Of a DNA stretch of 64,000 nucleotides, positions 63,871 to 64,000 are shown one piece after another; the stretch's first letter is position 1, and each line of letters opens with the position of its first letter. Position numbers and translations under genes: made by a program. The stretch is from Notolepis coatsorum. Taxonomy: Eukaryota; Chordata; Actinopteri; Aulopiformes; Paralepididae. The notes under the pieces are model-generated. The model saw only the letters and a list, made by a program, of their open reading frames with translations. It did not search any database and had not been told where the DNA came from. The DNA is taken from NCBI GenBank assembly GCA_963971535.1, contig OZ020593.1, positions 35,359,100-35,423,099 on the forward strand, given 5' to 3'.

Positions 63871-64000
63871 ACAATGGCAGTGTTAAATCTGGATCTCGTC
63901 ATTTCCTCGTGGTTTTACCATAAAAGAGAGATATAATTAAATATAATTATTATAATTTTCTGATAAATTCTTATTTTCGGTACATTTTAAAAACATCGGT

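Overview
This window looks like repeat-dominated, probably intergenic DNA of a teleost fish. The evidence is the mix of mobile elements: Rex1/Babar-type LINEs (the fish hallmark SSAFNTI is readable), L2- and CR1-type LINEs with ATT or ATTC tails, a long L1-clade element, tRNA-derived SINEs, many hAT and TTAA-type DNA elements with intact target duplications, and long CA/GT, TTA and G-rich tandem arrays. I found no convincing host protein-coding gene. The only host-gene-like pieces are a decayed muscle-type immunoglobulin-domain fragment and an 18S-ITS1 ribosomal fragment, both carried inside mobile elements. I cannot name the species.

Layout. 1-3.9 kb: inverted-repeat DNA elements, including a TTAA element (2718-3692) inserted into one arm of an older inverted repeat. 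3.9-5.9 kb: a 5'-truncated Rex1-like LINE. 7.1-7.9 kb: a hAT-type element containing a 150-bp tandem array. 8.2-9.2 kb: a second copy of the family seen at 1.1-1.7 kb. 9.4-14.2 kb: a very large 35-bp minisatellite in two blocks split by a LINE tail. 16-20.3 kb: LINE pieces and an L2 copy split by a 1.8-kb hAT element. 20.5-21.2 kb: a solo LTR. 21.9-29.7 kb: a minus-strand L1 with both reading frames open and an unusual 2.6-kb repetitive spacer between them. 30.2-31.6 kb: a second L2 copy split by a sibling hAT element. 32-37 kb: a small TIR element, a SINE, two LINE pieces and a TIR element holding two tRNA-like sequences. 37.2-41.2 kb: a TTAA-type element apparently enlarged by an unclassified insertion. 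41.2-50.8 kb: a LINE broken by a young LTR element with apparently identical LTRs (41915-48750) and by a TTAA element carrying ribosomal DNA (49197-50269). 51-55.4 kb: LINE fragments and a Rex1 copy split by a hAT MITE. 55.5-59.3 kb: a minus-strand CR1-type LINE with one long open frame. 59.4-64 kb: LINE fragments, a foldback element and a young tRNA SINE.

The region therefore works as a nest of mobile elements rather than as a set of cooperating genes. The L1 and CR1 copies keep long open frames and could supply reverse transcriptase. The SINEs, MITEs and the LTR element without recognisable coding capacity depend on enzymes made elsewhere. Many insertions can be dated relative to each other because they sit inside one another with clean target duplications. 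All comparisons were made by eye; family names rest on motifs and termini, not on database searches.
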